Numbered from the stretch's first letter, positions 1 to 10,145 are shown. The stretch: DNA of 64,000 nt from JAVDCA01 sp035293985 (GCA_035293985.1 DATGLS010000045.1:1-64000), one strand, 5' to 3'. Translations and numbers: made by a program. Notes: generated from the letters alone by a model not told the origin.

Positions 1-960
1 CAGCGGCCGAGCGCCGCCGAATGGGGCCGACACTTCCACGACATCCTCGAACAGAGGCAGCTGGAGCGCTGCAGCGCCCATCCGAACGATCCCGCCCATA
101 TCCATTTCATGGGCAAGCCCTGCGCGGCCTGCCATCTCGAGCGAAGCGTCGCTGCTTCCACCGCTGCTCAGGTCACCGCGCCGCTGCGGTTGCGAAGCAC
201 GCCCCTGCCGCTCCCGCGTCGGCCTCCTCCGCCGCCGCCGTTACGGCATCGACCGATTGTCTCGGCTCTCTCGCTCGTCCTTGCCCTGGTCAGCTTGTGC
301 CTTTGTGTCGCTGGTCTGAGCGGCCTGCTGCCCGGAGCGCACGAGTTATCGACGATCCTCGACAATCCCCGCCCGCAAGTCCTGAGCTTGGAGGCCTTCC
401 TGGCACATGGGAGCCAGCAGCCATGGGTCACTATCACCGACGCCTACGTCAATGTCCGGCAAGGCCACAAGCAACAGTGGCCGACGGACTCCGACGGCCC
501 GCTGTTGCCTTTGGTGACATACGATTCGGGTGATCCATCTCAGAAGTCGGATCTATTCGTCGCAAGGTATGGTCACGTCGTGGCGTACCCGGTTTGTGAC
601 CGCTATGGACGCGCGATCTCGCTGGACGGCTATTTCGATCCCGATTCCCAGCCCAAGTGGGATCGCCGGAGAGGCGTGTGGAGCAACTACAACCAGGACT
701 GGGGCTGTTATCCCGTGCCGAACTATCGCGCCGAGCCGCGGACGCTGTCCGGCATGCTGTCGACCGTGGATGAGAAAAGCGCGCTGTGGCAGGCGTTTCA
801 TGACCGCGGCGTCGAGCATCCGACCATTCTCAAGTTAGGCGATACGCCACCATCGCTCGATAATGCGCTGTTTCATTTGGGCGCTGGTGCAGTCTCGTTT
901 GCGCTTGGCGCGGCGCTGCTGTTTTTTCTTTATCGCCGCAAGTTGATCTTTGCATCGTGA
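1..960 (+). CDS. C-terminal part of a TerY-P-type protein kinase with zinc-finger tail and two membrane segments (5' end outside window)
   Basis: The frame is open from the first base, so the gene starts upstream. The first residues contain RPSAAEW, the usual end of the kinase C-lobe in bacterial Ser/Thr kinases that sit with PP2C and VWA genes. A C...H...C-x2-C cluster (ending GKPCAACHLE) follows, which in that family is a short zinc finger after the kinase domain. After a proline-rich linker come one membrane segment (about 247-330 in bases), an extracytoplasmic domain of roughly 150 residues with two Cys, and a second membrane segment near the C-terminus followed by a basic tail. The kinase catalytic residues lie outside the window, so activity cannot be judged. 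The PP2C and VWA genes at 4867-6844 support the kinase call. An internal ATG at base 109 would skip the kinase tail and is unlikely to be the true start. Confidence 0.7.
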   Translation, partial: QRPSAAEWGRHFHDILEQRQLERCSAHPNDPAHIHFMGKPCAACHLERSVAASTAAQVTAPLRLRSTPLPLPRRPPPPPPLRHRPIVSALSLVLALVSLCLCVAGLSGLLPGAHELSTILDNPRPQVLSLEAFLAHGSQQPWVTITDAYVNVRQGHKQQWPTDSDGPLLPLVTYDSGDPSQKSDLFVARYGHVVAYPVCDRYGRAISLDGYFDPDSQPKWDRRRGVWSNYNQDWGCYPVPNYRAEPRTLSGMLSTVDEKSALWQAFHDRGVEHPTILKLGDTPPSLDNALFHLGAGAVSFALGAALLFFLYRRKLIFAS

Positions 961-994
961 GCCGAGCGAACAGAGGGATGGGAGCTGACTGCTC

Positions 995-2899
995 ATGGCC
1001 ACCAAATACTGCTCGCGCCACGGCCATCGCGTGCCGCAGACGATGCTGATCTGCCCCGAATGCGGCGATACGACCTTTTCGCCGGGACCGGCGCCCTCGC
1101 GTTCACCGGCGCCGACGCCGACATCGGGCTCGACCAAGAAATACTGCCGGCGGCATGGGCACGAGCTTCCCGCCGCGATGCTGATCTGCCCGCAATGCGG
1201 CGACACCGACTTCACGCCCACGCCGCTTCCACTGCCGGTGACCAGCGCTCCGCCCCGCCAACCGGCGCAGCCCGCTCCGGCATCGCCGCCGGCACGAAAA
1301 TATTGCCGCGCTCAGGGTCATGAGGTGCCGCAGACGGCGCTCATCTGCCCACGCTGCGGCGACACCAATTTCACCGCGACACCGGTCGCGACCATCCCGG
1401 CGCCGACCACCGCGATGGTTCAGGCCGCGACGCAATCGGCGACAAAATACTGCCGGCGGAACGGACACCAAGTGCCGCAGGCCATGCAGATCTGCCCGCA
1501 ATGCGGCGACACCACGTTCTCGCCAACGCGCGTGGTCGTGACCCGGGCAGGCACGACGGGTCCGGTCGTCTCGGCTGGCGTACCGCCGCCTGGAGCGACA
1601 AAGACGCGGACGACGGCGCCCGCCTACGGCTTTCGTTGGCTCGCGCTCGGCTGGTTCCTCGTTTTGAACGCGGTCGCCTGGATCGCAGGGACGTTCTTCT
1701 ATCTGGTGAGCGGCGCCGCAGACGGCCTGCTCGCACCGATCGCCTGGATCATCGCCAATATCGCCGCCCTTTACGTGGTCGTCGCCGCCGCGGTGGGGGC
1801 CGGCTGGGCGCGCCGCTCGCTGCTTGCCGTGATCGGCGCATGGTTATTGGTCGCGGCCGGCCTCGCGGTCTGGCTGGCTCTGCCGCCGACGCTGCGTGCA
1901 CCCGCGATCTATGCGGGAGTGCTCGCGCTCGTGTATGCGCTGGCTTGCGTCCATTGCTACGTCGCGGCGCCGCCGTCGGCGATCGCCGCACGCGACCACC
2001 CGACCCTCGGCGATCTGCGTACCCTCGCGGCCGGCGTCGGTGCGCCCCTCGTCAAGCCGAGCGGCAAGGTTCGCTCCGTCGTGCTCGGCATCTGCGCCGT
2101 CGGGCTGATCGCCTTCGGCGTCGTCAGCTGGATGCTGACCCAGGAGCTGTGGTGGGAGGCAAGCATCGGCCGCGGTCTCGAGCGGCAGATCGCCCGCGCC
2201 GCGGATGATCCCAAGAGCGTCATTCCGTCGGTGCGCGCCCTCCTCGCCCGAAATCCCGACAATGCCCGGCTTTATTATCTGCTCGCCGGTCTCTACGCCG
2301 ACGCGCGCAATCCGCTGAGCGCGCATCTCGTGAAAAATGCCTACGATGCGGTCCTCGCCAGCCATCCGCTGCAGGCGTCCGTCGAGAAGGCGTGGGACCG
2401 CGTCACCGCACTCGATGGCGCGACGTCCGATGTGACGCTCGGGACCTTGAGACAGCGGGCGCTCGCCAATCGGACGACGATCATCGACCTGTTCGCCGCC
2501 GGCGCGCCCGGTACGTTCCGCGTCGTCAATGCCTACTCGGTCGGCGATGTGCTGCGCCAGACGGCCTCCGCGCATGCGCGCGGCGGCGTTCTCGATCTCG
2601 ATGTCGCGGAAAAATCCGGCGTCGCCTGCATCGATGCAGACAGGTGCAAGACGGCATTCGCGTCCGCCTCGCTGCGCGCGGCGGCGATCTCGGGGACCGC
2701 CACCGTGCAGGCGCCGCAGGCTGGCGCGAACTGCTGCACGCTGTCCCTGGACGATGCCGACCTTCGTCCCTTCGACCTTGCGGTCGTGCAAAAGAGCGTC
2801 GCGGCGACGCCAGAGATCGTTCCGGGCCTGCTCAATGTGAGCAGCCGAGTGGTCGTGAAGCAGCTCTACATGCTGGATTTCATCGCCAACACGCGGTGA
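995..2899 (+). CDS. Membrane protein with four tandem zinc ribbons and a TPR-like C-terminal region
   Basis: The protein has 634 residues. The first 175 hold four near-identical units of the form KYC-x3-GH-x7-C-x2-CGDTxF (Cys/His sets at about 6/11/20/23, 51/56/65/68, 104/109/118/121 and 153/158/167/170), joined by Pro/Ala/Thr-rich linkers. Each unit offers a C-H-C-C set, so zinc binding is likely. About five hydrophobic segments follow (roughly 214-238, 244-268, 275-297, 302-324, 361-382). Then comes a helical stretch with TPR-like spacing (about 405-460) and a 130-residue C-terminal domain I do not recognise. It lies 34 bases after the kinase gene on the same strand and ends 13 bases from the opposing operon. 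I infer an adaptor or substrate of the kinase/PP2C/VWA set. GGGAG lies upstream of the ATG. Confidence 0.7.
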   Translation: MATKYCSRHGHRVPQTMLICPECGDTTFSPGPAPSRSPAPTPTSGSTKKYCRRHGHELPAAMLICPQCGDTDFTPTPLPLPVTSAPPRQPAQPAPASPPARKYCRAQGHEVPQTALICPRCGDTNFTATPVATIPAPTTAMVQAATQSATKYCRRNGHQVPQAMQICPQCGDTTFSPTRVVVTRAGTTGPVVSAGVPPPGATKTRTTAPAYGFRWLALGWFLVLNAVAWIAGTFFYLVSGAADGLLAPIAWIIANIAALYVVVAAAVGAGWARRSLLAVIGAWLLVAAGLAVWLALPPTLRAPAIYAGVLALVYALACVHCYVAAPPSAIAARDHPTLGDLRTLAAGVGAPLVKPSGKVRSVVLGICAVGLIAFGVVSWMLTQELWWEASIGRGLERQIARAADDPKSVIPSVRALLARNPDNARLYYLLAGLYADARNPLSAHLVKNAYDAVLASHPLQASVEKAWDRVTALDGATSDVTLGTLRQRALANRTTIIDLFAAGAPGTFRVVNAYSVGDVLRQTASAHARGGVLDLDVAEKSGVACIDADRCKTAFASASLRAAAISGTATVQAPQAGANCCTLSLDDADLRPFDLAVVQKSVAATPEIVPGLLNVSSRVVVKQLYMLDFIANTR

Positions 2900-2912
2900 T
2901 GGACAAAGGCCA

Positions 2913-3461
2913 TCAGCGGACCTGCGCGCACATGGCCTTGCACGCCGCCAGCCCGCCCGAATTGTCGTTCAGGCATGCCGGCATTTTGCGGATGTCGCCG
3001 CGCCAGCAATCGAGATACGGAATCCCGTACTGGCGATAACAGTCGACCTGGCACTTGACGACCTGGTCGCCGCCAAGGCTCACGCCGACCGGTTGGCATT
3101 TGATCATGCTGTCCGCGACCACCGTCTGATCCGACCGGTGCACATCGTACTTGCTGCGCTCCCGCGCGAGGTCGGAATCCAATTGCTCCATGATGTTCGC
3201 GAACACGCGCAAGGCTTTGGCCAACGCCTCGGCGTCTTGCGGCGAGATCCGCACGTTGTCCTTCCAGCTGACCTTGACGAAGCAAACATCGGTGCCCTGG
3301 GACAGATCGCGCGCGCAACTCGCCGCTGCCGCCTCCAACCGCTGCGCGCGGTCGCGGGCGATAGCCACCTCGCTGCCGCACGCCACCTCCTGCGCCGCGG
3401 CCCGCCCGGCCGCCAGCAAAAGCGTGCTCACCAGCGCGGCGACAAATCTCCTAGGCGCCAT
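2913..3461 (-). CDS. Small secreted Cys-rich protein, last gene of the PP2C/VWA operon
   Basis: The 182-residue protein has a clear Sec signal peptide (MAPRRF, hydrophobic core, cleavage near AAA-QEVAC). The mature part has about nine cysteines, including clusters KCQVDC, DCWRG, PACLN, ACKAMC near the C-terminus, which suggests disulphide bonds in the periplasm. The middle (about 70-115) is helical and charged. Its start overlaps the stop of the upstream gene by 11 bases and has GAAGGAG as ribosome site, so translation is probably coupled to the Cys-repeat protein. I do not recognise the family. Context suggests it is an exported component of the kinase/phosphatase/VWA locus. Confidence 0.7.
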   Translation of the reverse strand: MAPRRFVAALVSTLLLAAGRAAAQEVACGSEVAIARDRAQRLEAAAASCARDLSQGTDVCFVKVSWKDNVRISPQDAEALAKALRVFANIMEQLDSDLARERSKYDVHRSDQTVVADSMIKCQPVGVSLGGDQVVKCQVDCYRQYGIPYLDCWRGDIRKMPACLNDNSGGLAACKAMCAQVR

Positions 3462-4860
3462 GCTCCGACTCCTTCAATTTCTTCTGCTTGAGCTCGTCGT
3501 AATGCAGGCTCTCCTGCTTGAGCGTTTCGAGCACCTTGTGCTCCGCGCGCTTGCGCAACGCCGGATCGGTGAATGGCGTGGCTCCCGACCGGATGTCGTT
3601 GAGCTGCGTCTCGTCCTTGGTCAGCTGCTCGCGGACCTGCATCATCTCGGGCGTCTCCTGCTGGGGCGAAAGGAACAGCTCGCCCGGCGTCTTGACGAAA
3701 TGGAAGCCGAACCCCTGTTTGCAGTCGTGCACGTCGCCCCAGCATATGATGCGCTCGACCGGCAGCACGCCGGTGTCGGCAGCGCTGCCGGCGTCACTCG
3801 GAATCCCGTGCGCCCGGTCGAGCAAATTATTGAGCTTGGTGGCCTCCGCAGCCGACAGCGGTGCGCTCTCCTCGTCGAGACCTACCGGCGCGGCGGCCCC
3901 GCCCATCCCGCTGTACTGCCCGCGCGTGCGCTTTCGAATCTGGTCAAGCGCGAAACGCGTGTCGCCCCCGAACATCGCGCGCCAGCCGAAGTAGGCTTTG
4001 GCGATGGCCGCGTAGTCAGGCACCGGCGAGCGTTGCGCCCCTTCGATCAGCAGACGAACCAGCTCCTTGAGCGTCGCCTCCTCCTGGCGCGCGACCACCG
4101 ATTTGTCGCGCCGCAATCGGGCGTAGGTGCGCAACGCTTCGATCACGTCATCCGCCTCGCGCAGCAACGTCGCCTCGGATGCGTGATCGTTTCGCATGCG
4201 CTCCAATCCGTTCTTGAGGACATCCAGGTCCTCGAAGCACCTGCCATCGCCGCTGCATTTTTGACCGGAGTCGCAGTAGTGGCCCTTCCCGCAATCGACC
4301 CGGCCGACCGGAACGCAGCCGCCGCCGCGTGAGCACATTTCACCGGGCTTGCAGTAGTTTCCCGCGGCGCACAGGATGTCGTCGCGGGCAACGCATCCGC
4401 CGTTGACGGAGCACTTGTCGCCCGCGCTGCACGAGTAGCTTCCGCAGTCGACGCTGCCAGGGCTCAAGCAAAACGTTTTGGAACGGCTGCACCGATCTCC
4501 ACCGCTGCAGTGTGTCCCGTCGCCACAGTCGTCATCGCCCGGCGAAAGACATTGCTGGCCGGAGCCGCAGCTCTGCCCGGCGGGGCAGAAAGTATTGTTT
4601 CCGCAATCCATGGCGTTGGCTGGGATGCAGCCATTGGCCGAATCCAACTTTTCGCCGGCGGAACATCCCGTGCCGCCGTCACCGCGATTGCCCTGCGGCC
4701 GCGTGCAGGGGCTGGGTCCCCGCACGGGGTCATTGCACCACCCGGTCGGCGCCTGCGCGCGAGCTGATGTCGGCGCGATCAAGGCCGCGCCCAATAAGGC
4801 GTGTACCCAGACGACGCTGAGGAGCATCGATCGGAGGACTTGGCTGTGCAGGCGGATCAT
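3451..4860 (-). CDS. Exported protein with about six tandem Cys-rich repeats and a helical C-terminal half
   Basis: The protein has 469 residues with an N-terminal signal sequence (hydrophobic about 11-30, cleavage near ARA-QA). Residues about 66-208 hold roughly six units of about 25 residues with the pattern C-G-x4-C-x2-G-x2-C-x5-C (clear units start near 86, 112, 139, 164 and 190; the first, near 66, is incomplete). The spacing is like small disulphide-stapled modules of eukaryotic granulin/EGF style; that resemblance is by eye only. Residues 209-469 are charged and mostly helical. It lies 6 bases after the PP2C stop in the same operon and overlaps the next gene. It probably acts outside the cytoplasmic membrane. 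The start codon lacks an obvious ribosome site, so ATG at residue 12 is possible. Confidence 0.7.
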   Translation of the reverse strand: MIRLHSQVLRSMLLSVVWVHALLGAALIAPTSARAQAPTGWCNDPVRGPSPCTRPQGNRGDGGTGCSAGEKLDSANGCIPANAMDCGNNTFCPAGQSCGSGQQCLSPGDDDCGDGTHCSGGDRCSRSKTFCLSPGSVDCGSYSCSAGDKCSVNGGCVARDDILCAAGNYCKPGEMCSRGGGCVPVGRVDCGKGHYCDSGQKCSGDGRCFEDLDVLKNGLERMRNDHASEATLLREADDVIEALRTYARLRRDKSVVARQEEATLKELVRLLIEGAQRSPVPDYAAIAKAYFGWRAMFGGDTRFALDQIRKRTRGQYSGMGGAAAPVGLDEESAPLSAAEATKLNNLLDRAHGIPSDAGSAADTGVLPVERIICWGDVHDCKQGFGFHFVKTPGELFLSPQQETPEMMQVREQLTKDETQLNDIRSGATPFTDPALRKRAEHKVLETLKQESLHYDELKQKKLKESEHGA

Positions 4861-4866
4861 GGCGCA

Positions 4867-6135
4867 CTATTGATGGCTCGAGGGAGGAGGCTTCGGCTCG
4901 GAAGTGATAGACGGCGACGGGGTGGGGTGCTGGTTGGCAGCCGGGTTCGGCGCCGATCCTGCCTCGCGCGCCGGCACGCTGCTTGTTGTTGCGTCCTTGG
5001 TCGTGGACGCCGAAGGATTACTCGTAAGAGGGGCGATGCCCGGTCCAAAAAAGACCTTCCGGCCGGCATAGAGCGCAAAGCAGCTCACCGCCAATGAGAT
5101 CAACGCAAGGAGGAAAGCTGCTCTCGATAGCAGGCTGCCCCGCGGTCTGGTCGACTTGTCCTGGATCGCCTTGTTCATCGTTGGCTCATCGATGCTCACT
5201 CGTCGCGGTAACCAGGAATCCTGCGTCGGCGCCGCCGTCGCGTCCTTGTTGGCAGGCGCCGCCGGGAAGCTCGATGGGACGATCTTGCGGCCGCCATATC
5301 GGCCGAGCGAGCGGCGTGCGATGAACACCAGCGTCTTGTCATCATCGGTGACGGCATCGTTCTCGGGGCGCGACAGATGCGCCTCCAACAATGCGTCGCG
5401 CTGCTGCGGGTCGGGCTGGCGCAGCAGATCCCGCACCAGCGGCTCGACGAACGGGCAATACGGCCGATCGCCCTGCAGCACGAACGGCATGGCGCCGTCC
5501 GACATCAGGGCGATCAGGTCGGCTTGGGTCGGCAGGATCGTCTTGCGCAGATGCTTGTCCCAGTCGTCTTCGGTGACGAAGAACGTCTCGTTGGAATAGT
5601 CCCCGTTCTCCGGCGCCGAGACCGTGAACTCATTCCACAACGTTATGCCGCCATTTTCATAGCCCGCCTCATCGCGTGCCGGCGCCACCTTGCTGGCCAG
5701 GGCGGCACCGTCGCCGATGTGTATGAACACGCCCCCCGGCGGACCGATCAATAAGCCCACCAGAGTGCAGTGAAAGTCAGCGAGGGCGCCGCGCTCGCGC
5801 AGGCGCTGTCGGACATCGATCAGGGAAGCCTGGATGCGGTCCTTCAGCCAGCCGCCGCCGAATTTTTCCACCTGCGGGCCCGCCGCGATGAGCGCCTGTG
5901 CGATCGAGCTCGCGACCAGCCGCGAACCTTCCGCTGCCCGCGCCGCGCTACCCGCGCCATCGCTGACCACGGCGGCAAGCCACAAGCCGTCCGCCGTTGT
6001 TTGCAGGTCGTATGCGTCCTGGCAGGGCGTATTTTGCGTGATGTGACCCCTGCCGCGTACCGACGCCTTGGTCACGAGCCATTCGCCGCGGGGCTCGGCG
6101 CCAACCATCGGCTCGCGGGATGCGGCGCTCGACAT
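4867..6135 (-). CDS. PP2C-type protein phosphatase with C-terminal membrane anchor
   Basis: The protein (422 residues) dephosphorylates Ser/Thr phosphoproteins and is probably the antagonist of the kinase encoded at 1-960. PP2C motifs are in order: GRGHITQNTPCQDA (28-41), VVSDGAGSA (56-64, metal-binding Asp59), FHCTLVG (121-127), HIGDGAA (139-145), LMSDGA (210-215) and DDDKTLV (264-270). This is the group found beside TerY-like VWA proteins. A disordered linker leads to one membrane segment at about 337-357 and an extracytoplasmic Pro/Ser/Thr-rich tail. Its start lies 7 bases after the VWA stop, with GAAGG as ribosome site, so the two are one transcript. Confidence 0.88.
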   Translation of the reverse strand: MSSAASREPMVGAEPRGEWLVTKASVRGRGHITQNTPCQDAYDLQTTADGLWLAAVVSDGAGSAARAAEGSRLVASSIAQALIAAGPQVEKFGGGWLKDRIQASLIDVRQRLRERGALADFHCTLVGLLIGPPGGVFIHIGDGAALASKVAPARDEAGYENGGITLWNEFTVSAPENGDYSNETFFVTEDDWDKHLRKTILPTQADLIALMSDGAMPFVLQGDRPYCPFVEPLVRDLLRQPDPQQRDALLEAHLSRPENDAVTDDDKTLVFIARRSLGRYGGRKIVPSSFPAAPANKDATAAPTQDSWLPRRVSIDEPTMNKAIQDKSTRPRGSLLSRAAFLLALISLAVSCFALYAGRKVFFGPGIAPLTSNPSASTTKDATTSSVPAREAGSAPNPAANQHPTPSPSITSEPKPPPSSHQ

Positions 6136-6142
6136 CGCACCT

Positions 6143-6844
6143 TCACGCCTTCACGGCCGCCCAGGTATCCGTCGACGGGAGCTGAACCCGGTCGCCCGGT
6201 CGCGACCGGCTGGCGCTGCGGACACTGCCGCTGATCCAGACGAACAGCTCCCTGAATTTCGTCTGGGTCAATTCCTTGGCTTGCGTCGCGCTGACTTTCT
6301 GCAGCTTGTCCATGTTGGCTTCGCCGACCCCGATCGGGAAGATGACGCACTCGCCGGCCTGCTCGGCCGCACGGCAGGCGGCGCAGGCGCGGCTCCATTC
6401 GTCATCGTCGGTCGGCTCGCCGTCGGTCAGCAGCATGATCCACGGCCGCGTGCTGTTGACGGCACGCGATTGGTAAGCAAGGACCTGGTCGCGAAGCATT
6501 TGCAGCGCCAGCAGCATGCCCTTTCCCAGCGGCGTGTAGCCGCTGGCCTTGAGAGGGAATGCCTGAAAATCCACCGCGTCGGTCCAGTCCAGGAGTGTCG
6601 CGGCATTGTTGTCACCCGCAACGCCACCCACGCAGACGATTGCAAGCTGGACCCGGGTCTTGGCCATCGCGTCGGCCTTGAGATCCTGCTCCAATAACCG
6701 AAGGCCGGCATTGAGCTGGCTGATGCGGCTTTCTCCCGAAATCGCCGCCGTCATCGAGCCGGAGCAATCCAGGACCAGGACGCAGGGTGTCCGTTGGTTC
6801 GGGTTCCGGATCAAAGGATCGACGGATGACTGTGTCTCACTCAT
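6143..6844 (-). CDS. TerY-like VWA-domain protein
   Basis: The product is 233 residues and consists mainly of one VWA domain. A metal-ion-dependent adhesion site is visible: DCSGS at 26-30, Thr104 in GYTPLG and Asp141 in LLTDGEPTD. Length and motifs fit the TerY family of cytoplasmic VWA proteins. In TerY-P triads these are encoded with a PP2C phosphatase and a kinase, and they are thought to bind metal and bridge partners. I chose the ATG at 6844 because GAGGGG lies seven bases upstream; the frame stays open for another 43 codons of unlikely composition. It is the first gene of the minus-strand operon VWA - PP2C - Cys-repeat protein - small Cys-rich protein. Confidence 0.88.
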   Translation of the reverse strand: MSETQSSVDPLIRNPNQRTPCVLVLDCSGSMTAAISGESRISQLNAGLRLLEQDLKADAMAKTRVQLAIVCVGGVAGDNNAATLLDWTDAVDFQAFPLKASGYTPLGKGMLLALQMLRDQVLAYQSRAVNSTRPWIMLLTDGEPTDDDEWSRACAACRAAEQAGECVIFPIGVGEANMDKLQKVSATQAKELTQTKFRELFVWISGSVRSASRSRPGDRVQLPSTDTWAAVKA

Positions 6845-7024
6845 GCCAATACCCCTCTTTTCAAAGGACAATAGTGTAAGACGAAACGCGTCGATGTCGC
6901 GGCGCACTTTGCCGCGGCAAAGGTTTGCACCTGGCACGCGACGCCGGTTCCTTTCCCGGTTCGCGACCGACAAATCGCCCGATCATCAGCCCTTCAAGCG
7001 CCCTGCGCCAACCCGGAGAACGCC

Positions 7025-8158
<1,134 letters not shown>

Positions 8159-8249
8159 TCGCCAAAACCCTGAATAGCGGGGATAGATTCGATCCGATTT
8201 GCCTTTCCGGCACGCATGCGGCATGGCAATAAGTGCAGTGTGACATTCT

Positions 8250-8289
8250 CGCATCCGGACGCGCCGCTTCGGGTGCGTTTTTCTTTTTC
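8250..8289 (+). terminator. Rho-independent terminator after the threonine-synthase-like gene
   Basis: An 8-base stem (8250-8257 with 8270-8277, one G-T pair) is followed by TTTTTCTTTTT. It lies about 90 bases after the stop codon on the plus strand. Confidence 0.7.
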
Positions 8290-8811
8290 GATTGCAGCCG
8301 GTCGAATTTCCCACTGCAGTCGAAGCCGGATTGCGCTCGGCCGAAACAGGAGCGCTCGTCCTGTTCTTCCTGTTTTTCGCGTAGGCTATTCACCTGTTGT
8401 GCGTTCGGGCCATTTCCTCAGATATTTGAATGGCTTTTCCTGTGTTTGGCACGCATCGGCGCCCTGTAAATCGCCTGCATTCTTTTCAGAAAAAATCGTA
8501 GTCGAAATCGTCGCTCCACTGCAGCGGCTGATCCGCCCTCGGGCGGCGCAGAGCCGGTAGAGGGCGATCGGGCGCCCGCGAGACGGCCAACCCTTCGTGG
8601 CCGCCATGAGGCTCGCACGCATGTAACCGCCGCCGTTGCGGCAGCGAATACACGAGAGGCCCTTCCGCGGCTTCCGGCACCGTCGGCGGAGGCGTCCAAA
8701 CGACTGGCTCAACCGACCGTGATCGCCGCTCCTATCGACTTCACGTCCGAAACCGCCTTATTTGGCCGGCATCCGACCTCTCTTTCCGGCGAGCGTGGCC
8801 GGGCGGGCCAG
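8290..8811. other. Intergenic stretch before the sigma factor gene
   Basis: No gene is convincing here. On the minus strand a GTG-started frame at 8486-8680 would give a 64-residue product ending in DDFDYDFF; it lacks a ribosome site and is only a weak candidate. The part near 8400-8510 is less GC-rich than the flanks and could hold the sigma-factor promoter, but I cannot name a site. Confidence 0.4.
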
Positions 8812-9468
8812 ATGAGCAGCGACGACATCATCGGACGGGCGATGCCGGCGAGCCTTGCCGAGGATGTCGACCGAACGCACGATACCGTCGCGTCGGCGGC
8901 GGACCAGCGCCGCTCCGCCCTGATGGCCGCCGCGCAGGACGGCGACGGCATCGCCTACCAGACCCTGCTGCGTGACTGCGTCCTCGTCATCCGCAGCGTG
9001 GCGCGACGGCGCGGCGTGCCGGCCGATCGCGCCGACGACGTCGTGCAGGACGTCCTGCTCACCATTCATCGCGCCCGCGCGACCTATGATCGGCGCCGCT
9101 CGTTCACGGCCTGGCTCACGGTCATCGCCGAGCGACGCGCGATCGATCTCATGCGCCGGACGAGGCGGCATCAATTGCGGGAAGTGCATGCGCCGCACGC
9201 GCTCGAGGCCCATGTCGACGAGACGATCGACCTCGGGCACGGTCTTGCGCAGGCGGAAGCCGGCGGCACCGTCGCCCGGGCGCTCGCGACCTTGCCGCCG
9301 CGACAGCGCGAGGCGGTGCAGCATCTCGTGCTCGAGGAGCGCACGCTCGCGGACACAGCGTCGCTGACCCGGCGCAGCGCCGGCTCGCTCAAGGTCAATC
9401 TGCATCGCGCCCTGAAGGCGTTGCGCCGGCGCATGGATCCCGTGGACCCCGGTGGGGCGAGCCGATGA
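8812..9468 (+). CDS. ECF-family RNA polymerase sigma factor
   Basis: The product (218 residues from this ATG) has sigma region 2 (RADDVVQDVLLTIHRARATYD, about residues 74-94, and a following FTAWL) and region 4 (LPPRQREAVQHLVLEE and a helix-turn-helix with SAGSLKVNLHRALKALRRR near the C-terminus). It directs RNA polymerase to a stress regulon. The stop overlaps the ATG of an NrsF-type anti-sigma gene, so the pair is translationally coupled. An earlier GTG at 8719 would add 31 residues of low-quality sequence. Neither start has a strong ribosome site. The sigma - NrsF - MxKDx order suggests metal or oxidative envelope stress, as for related cassettes. Confidence 0.85.
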   Translation: MSSDDIIGRAMPASLAEDVDRTHDTVASAADQRRSALMAAAQDGDGIAYQTLLRDCVLVIRSVARRRGVPADRADDVVQDVLLTIHRARATYDRRRSFTAWLTVIAERRAIDLMRRTRRHQLREVHAPHALEAHVDETIDLGHGLAQAEAGGTVARALATLPPRQREAVQHLVLEERTLADTASLTRRSAGSLKVNLHRALKALRRRMDPVDPGGASR

Positions 9469-10145
9469 CGACACCCTCGCATTCCGATCCCGGCTTCGAA
9501 CGGCTGATCCGCGATCTCGCCACCGATCTGCCGCCGGTGCGCCCGTTGCGCCCGCCGTTCGTCCGCGCGTTGGTTTGGCTCGCCGCGGTCGCGGCGGCCG
9601 CCCTCGTGTTCGCGTCTTTCAGCGATCTGCCGGTGCTGGAACGGCGGCTCGGCGCGGCGCCGGACATGTGGCTCGCCGCCATCGGCTCGGCGGCGACCGC
9701 CATTCTGGCCGCCCTCGCGGCCTTCCGGCTCAGCGTCCCGGACGCGCCGCGCCGCTGGGCGGCGCTGCCCTTGCCGTCCGCGCTCGTGTGGATCGGCGCC
9801 AGCGGCTTCGGCTGCCTGCGCACCTGGCTGGTGCCCGGGACCCAGGTCGCCGACCTCGACCACGCGCGCGACTGCCTCGTCTTCATCGTCGGCCTGTCGG
9901 TCCCCTTGTCGGCGCTGCTCGTCGTCATGCTGCGGCGCGCCTGCCCGCTGGCGCCCGGATTGACGGCCGCCGTGGCCGGCCTCGCGGCCGCGGCCGCGGC
10001 CGCGACGCTGCTCCTGTTCTTTCACCCGTTCGATGCGGCGGCGACGGACCTCACCGTGCATGCCGGCGCCGTCGCGCTCGTGATCGCCGCCAATCGGGCG
10101 TTCGGCCGCCGCCTGCTCGGCGGAAATCTTTCGCGCCCCACGTAA
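9465..10145 (+). CDS. NrsF/DUF1109-type anti-sigma factor, integral membrane protein
   Basis: The protein has 226 residues with six likely membrane helices after a short cytoplasmic N-terminus (FERLIRDLATDLPPVRPL). This is the layout of the DUF1109/NrsF family, whose members hold a partner ECF sigma factor at the membrane. The ATG overlaps the sigma stop (ATGA), consistent with stoichiometric synthesis. Two Cys lie in membrane or loop positions (GCLRTW, ARDCLVF), and family members are thought to sense metal or redox stress through such residues. The signal sensed here is inferred only. Confidence 0.82.
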   Translation: MTTPSHSDPGFERLIRDLATDLPPVRPLRPPFVRALVWLAAVAAAALVFASFSDLPVLERRLGAAPDMWLAAIGSAATAILAALAAFRLSVPDAPRRWAALPLPSALVWIGASGFGCLRTWLVPGTQVADLDHARDCLVFIVGLSVPLSALLVVMLRRACPLAPGLTAAVAGLAAAAAAATLLLFFHPFDAAATDLTVHAGAVALVIAANRAFGRRLLGGNLSRPT

